A stretch of DNA of 64,000 nucleotides, from assembly GCF_001718835.1 (NCBI RefSeq), contig NZ_CP013444.1:744001-808000 (forward strand), read 5' to 3'. Source of the DNA: Burkholderia cepacia (GTDB taxonomy: Bacteria > Pseudomonadota > Gammaproteobacteria > Burkholderiales > Burkholderiaceae). Positions 61,178 through 64,000 of this stretch are shown piece after piece (within the stretch, counting starts at the first letter, position 1; every line of letters starts with the position of its first letter). Below the pieces are notes generated by a model. That model worked only from the letters and a program-made list of their open reading frames with translations, made no database searches and had not been told where the DNA came from. The position numbers and the translations under genes were made by a program.

Positions 61178-63073
61178 TCAACGACGCGCGGCCGATTCAG
61201 GTGAATCCGTCGCGCAGGTAAAAATGACGGAATTTGTAAGGAATGCAGGTAAATTTAGCCGGCGATGGCCGCAGGCGCGATCCCCGAGCGCGAGATCGAT
61301 CACGACCGGATCGTGGTCCGACGAGCGGTAGGGGTCAGGCGCGTAGTAGCGCGATTGCTGCTCGCGCGTCTTGTAGCCCGGCGTGTATTGCAGCGCGACC
61401 GGTTCATCGGCGTTGATGTGCCAGACGTGCACGGCTTTGACGCGCGCGGTCAGGGCCGGCGTCGCGAGCGCGTGATCGAGGCTGCCGGCCTCGCCGCCAA
61501 ATACGTAGCTGTACGCGTCGTCGCCGCGAAAACGCGCGACGAGGTTCGCGTAGCCGCGCGATTCGAGCGCGCGAACCGGATCTTCCTTCGCATGGCTGTT
61601 CAGGTCGCCGATCAGCAGTACGCCTTCCGCGGTCGCGCCGGTGGGATTACCCGCGAGCCAGCCGGCGATGCGTTCGGCCGCGCGCGTGCGCGCCGCATTC
61701 CAGCAGCCCTGGCCGTCCGACCGGTCGAGATCGGCGCCGGTCGCGTTCGGGCAGTTCTTCGATTTCAGGTGATTGACCGCGACCGTCAACGCGCGCGTGC
61801 CGCCCATGCGCCGGAATGTCTGCGCGAGCGGCGGACGGTTCAGGTTGCCGATCGCGAGCGTCGCCGCGCGCCCGGCCGGTGCGACCGCGCGGCTGTCGTA
61901 GAGCAGCGCGACCGCGATCGCGTCGCCGCCAAGGCGCGCGGCGCCCGGTTCGACCGCGCGCCAGCCTTCGCCAAGCTGCGCGGCGAGACGCCGCACGGCG
62001 CTCGCGTCGCCGTGGCCGTTGTTCGCGATTTCCATCAGCCCGATCACGTCGGCACGCAGCGCGCGCAATGCCGCGACGATCTTCGCCTCCTGCCGCGCGA
62101 AATCGGCCGGCGTCTTCGCGCCGCGGTTGGCGGGCGCATCGAATCCGCCGCCGTGGCCGTCGCCATTGAAATAGTTGAATACGTTGAACGACACGATGCG
62201 TACGTCGGCATCGGGATGCCGCGCGGGCGCGTCGGCGCGAGGATTCGCTGCGCGCTCGAATACCGGCGCGGCCGCACCCGGCACCGGCTGCAGCCGCCAC
62301 GTGTTGTAGCGGCGCTCGAGCACACCCTCGACGCCGCGCACGGTGTAGCCCGCGCGCAGCGTGTTGGCGGCGCTGAGCGCGGGTGGCGGATAGCGCACGG
62401 TCGCGGGGTTCTGCTTGCTCGAGCCGTCGTCGAGGACGATGCGGTTGCGCGCGTTCGCGTCCGCCTGCGCGGCGGCCCGGGCCGGCTCGACGAGATGCGT
62501 CGGCGCGCGCAGCCGGCCGTGGCTGAGGACGACGCTGCCGTAGCGGCCGAGTGCGTGGGTATCGCTGACCGTCAGCGTTTGCGGCAGGCGCACGCGCATG
62601 CCCGCGTGAGCGGCGAACACGGACGCGGCGTCGACCGGCAGCGTGAGCGTCGCCGGGGTGACGGTCTGCCCTCGTGCGCAGACGGTCACGCCGCCCGACA
62701 GCGTGAATTGCGTCTGCCCGTATTTCTCCTCGATCCTGCCGGTCACGTGGACGACGTCGCCGGCCGTCGCGCGCGCCTTCGGTGCATAGACGAACAGGCC
62801 CTCCGATACGCCCGGCCGGTGCCGTCGCTGCGCGTCGGCCTGCTGGACGAAAAACCCGCCGAAACCGTCGGCGCCGCCGAAGTCCGCGGTGACGACCGCT
62901 TCGATCGAGGTCGTTTGCCCGGCCAGCGGCGACGGGCCTGCGCCGCCCTGAATCGCGGCGATGGGCGTCGCCGCGCCGCCGCAGCCGGCGCTGACCGGCG
63001 GCGCGGCCGCGAGCGCCGGGGCGGACGTGACGAGGGAAGCGGCAAGGGCGTATGACGGCAAAGAGAGATCCAT
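61178..63073 (-). CDS. Secreted ExeM/NucH-like endonuclease
   Basis: A 631-residue secreted nuclease. The signal peptide is about 23 residues long (ATG 63073, cut near APALAAA). The N-terminal half contains OB-like beta domains with TSIEAVVTADFGG and a GRIEEKYGQTQFTL segment. The C-terminal half is an endonuclease/exonuclease/phosphatase fold with IVSFNVFNYFNGDG, VIGLMEIANNG, VNHLKSKNCP, LLIGDLNSHAKEDP and SSDHDPVVIDL. The ending has about 33 extra residues. Probably extracellular DNA breakdown for nutrient or biofilm use. Confidence 0.9.
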   Translation of the reverse strand: MDLSLPSYALAASLVTSAPALAAAPPVSAGCGGAATPIAAIQGGAGPSPLAGQTTSIEAVVTADFGGADGFGGFFVQQADAQRRHRPGVSEGLFVYAPKARATAGDVVHVTGRIEEKYGQTQFTLSGGVTVCARGQTVTPATLTLPVDAASVFAAHAGMRVRLPQTLTVSDTHALGRYGSVVLSHGRLRAPTHLVEPARAAAQADANARNRIVLDDGSSKQNPATVRYPPPALSAANTLRAGYTVRGVEGVLERRYNTWRLQPVPGAAAPVFERAANPRADAPARHPDADVRIVSFNVFNYFNGDGHGGGFDAPANRGAKTPADFARQEAKIVAALRALRADVIGLMEIANNGHGDASAVRRLAAQLGEGWRAVEPGAARLGGDAIAVALLYDSRAVAPAGRAATLAIGNLNRPPLAQTFRRMGGTRALTVAVNHLKSKNCPNATGADLDRSDGQGCWNAARTRAAERIAGWLAGNPTGATAEGVLLIGDLNSHAKEDPVRALESRGYANLVARFRGDDAYSYVFGGEAGSLDHALATPALTARVKAVHVWHINADEPVALQYTPGYKTREQQSRYYAPDPYRSSDHDPVVIDLALGDRACGHRRLNLPAFLTNSVIFTCATDSPESAARR

Positions 63074-63355
63074 GGCGCGACTCGGCTGAAAAAATCGAAA
63101 GGTCAGGGTCGCATGGTGACAGGAAGATGTAATGAAGTGGTCGAAATAGGCCGTCCGGACAGGTGTCGGGCGGCGGCCGTCCGGCGGAGAATGGCGCAAT
63201 GCGGTCGCGTGACGGCGTTCGGGCGTCCGCGCCCGGCGCGATCGAATGGACCGCCGGGCGGCGCCGGCCCGGAATGGCGGGCCATCGATGAAGCGGGCCA
63301 TGCGGCGTACCCCGCGCCCGCAGCCACACCACCGGACTACCCAGAGGAGAATTTC

Positions 63356-63709
63356 ATGGCGTACATGCTGTTGATTGTCGAGCCGACCGGCCAGCGCGCC
63401 GAGCGCACGCTCGACGAAGGCCAGGCGCTGTACGCGCGGATGCAGGATTTCGCGCAGGACCTGAAGGCGCGCGGCGTGCTGCGCGGCGTCGAGTCGCTGG
63501 AGCGTTCCGAGCGCGGCACGCGCGTGCAGGTGCGCGACGGCGAGACGCGCCTGCTCGACGGCCCGTTCGCGGAGGTGAAGGAGATGGTCGGCGGCTTCTT
63601 CCTTGTCGACGTCGACACCCGCGAGGAAGCGATCGAGATCGCGCGCCAGTGCCCGGCCGCGCAATGGTGCACGGTCGAGGTGCGCGCGGTCGGCCCGTGC
63701 TTCCTGTGA
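63356..63709 (+). CDS. YciI-family protein
   Basis: A 117-residue ferredoxin-like YciI/YCII-domain protein with YMLLIVEPTGQRA at the start and LLDGPFAEVKEMVGGFFLVD in the middle. Many such genes are followed by a second YciI gene and an ECF sigma factor gene. The start ATG 63356 follows a GAGGAGA site. A role in detoxification or regulation is likely but not shown. Confidence 0.88.
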   Translation: MAYMLLIVEPTGQRAERTLDEGQALYARMQDFAQDLKARGVLRGVESLERSERGTRVQVRDGETRLLDGPFAEVKEMVGGFFLVDVDTREEAIEIARQCPAAQWCTVEVRAVGPCFL

Positions 63710-63838
63710 CGTCGAGCGAATCGTCTTGGTGTTTACCCTGATTCATCGTGCCGTGCGTCGATCCGCCGGCGACTCGCGCGTCGTTCGGATAGGGCGCCGG
63801 CGCGCGGCGCCTCCGACCATCGAAACAAGGAGCGAACG

Positions 63839-64000
63839 ATGCGATTCATGATCATGATCCGGGCGAACGCCGTCAGCGAATCCGACGCGTTGCCGGACAA
63901 CCGGCTGGTCGAAGCCATGACCGTCTACCACGAGGAACTGGCCAAGGCCGGCGTGCTGCTCGACGCGAACGGGCTGCGGCCGAGCGCGCGCGGCTGGCGC
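63839..64000 (+). CDS. Second YciI-family protein (3' partial)
   Basis: The frame from ATG 63839 is open to the window end: 54 codons beginning MRFMIMIRANAVSESD. It follows an AAGGAG site and has a start typical of YciI relatives (LVEAMTVYHEELAKAGVLLD). The pair with the gene above suggests an operon that may continue with a sigma factor gene. Confidence 0.8.
   Translation, partial: MRFMIMIRANAVSESDALPDNRLVEAMTVYHEELAKAGVLLDANGLRPSARGWR

Noticed and set aside
61265..63055. Long plus-strand open frame opposite the ExeM-like nuclease
   Set aside because: The minus-strand frame has all nuclease motifs and a signal peptide; this one has an Arg-rich, motif-free product.
1..64000. CRISPR arrays, prophage, integrase genes or complete insertion sequences
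   Set aside because: No regularly spaced short repeats, no transposase or integrase reading frames and no phage structural genes were seen.

Overview
The window is GC-rich with very high third-position GC, a tightly packed mix of Burkholderia-type genes, and no rRNA or tRNA. It holds a type VI secretion (T6SS) locus, a three-component anthranilate dioxygenase set in the andAcAdAbAa order, a catechol ortho-cleavage cluster and a Wsp chemosensory operon. This combination points to a Burkholderia cepacia complex organism, probably a secondary replicon. Species-level assignment is inference.

Region 1 (1-21.5 kb) is the T6SS locus. It starts inside tssB, continues with tssC, and is then interrupted by an effector module: vgrG, a DUF4123 adaptor, four tandem lipoprotein genes, a 746-residue Tle1/DUF2235-like protein and a PAAR tip. 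The structural genes resume with an unknown two-helix membrane protein, then tssM, tssA, tssF, tssG and tssJ. The lipoproteins are probably immunity proteins for the Tle1-like protein. Each of the first three copies is followed by a short broken copy of the effector 5' end. The effector has Asp where the family normally has a Ser nucleophile.

Region 2 (21.5-29.5 kb) converts anthranilate towards 3-oxoadipate enol-lactone. AndAcAdAbAa makes catechol, CatA opens the ring, and CatB and CatC continue. CatR (LysR) and an AndR-like AraC protein are the local regulators.

Region 3 (29.5-36.8 kb) holds a DUF445 membrane protein, a toxin-antitoxin pair, an acetolactate-synthase-like enzyme with an aldehyde dehydrogenase, and a CPA1 Na+/H+ antiporter.

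Region 4 (37-46 kb) is a Wsp surface-sensing operon: a receiver-kinase hybrid, then wspA, B, C, D, E and F. It has no GGDEF output gene. wspE is frameshifted, which separates its receiver domain from the kinase.

Region 5 (46-64 kb) starts with a fluoride riboswitch, a 12-codon upstream reading frame and a CLC-F fluoride exporter. It continues with an ABC exporter behind a possible leader-peptide attenuator, a DyP peroxidase, an OsmC protein, LysR and AraC regulators, mntH, two oxidoreductases and an AI-2E-family permease. After a 305-bp nested inverted-repeat element come a YSC84-type lipoprotein, a DUF883 protein, an ExeM-like nuclease and two YciI-family genes, the last cut by the window edge.
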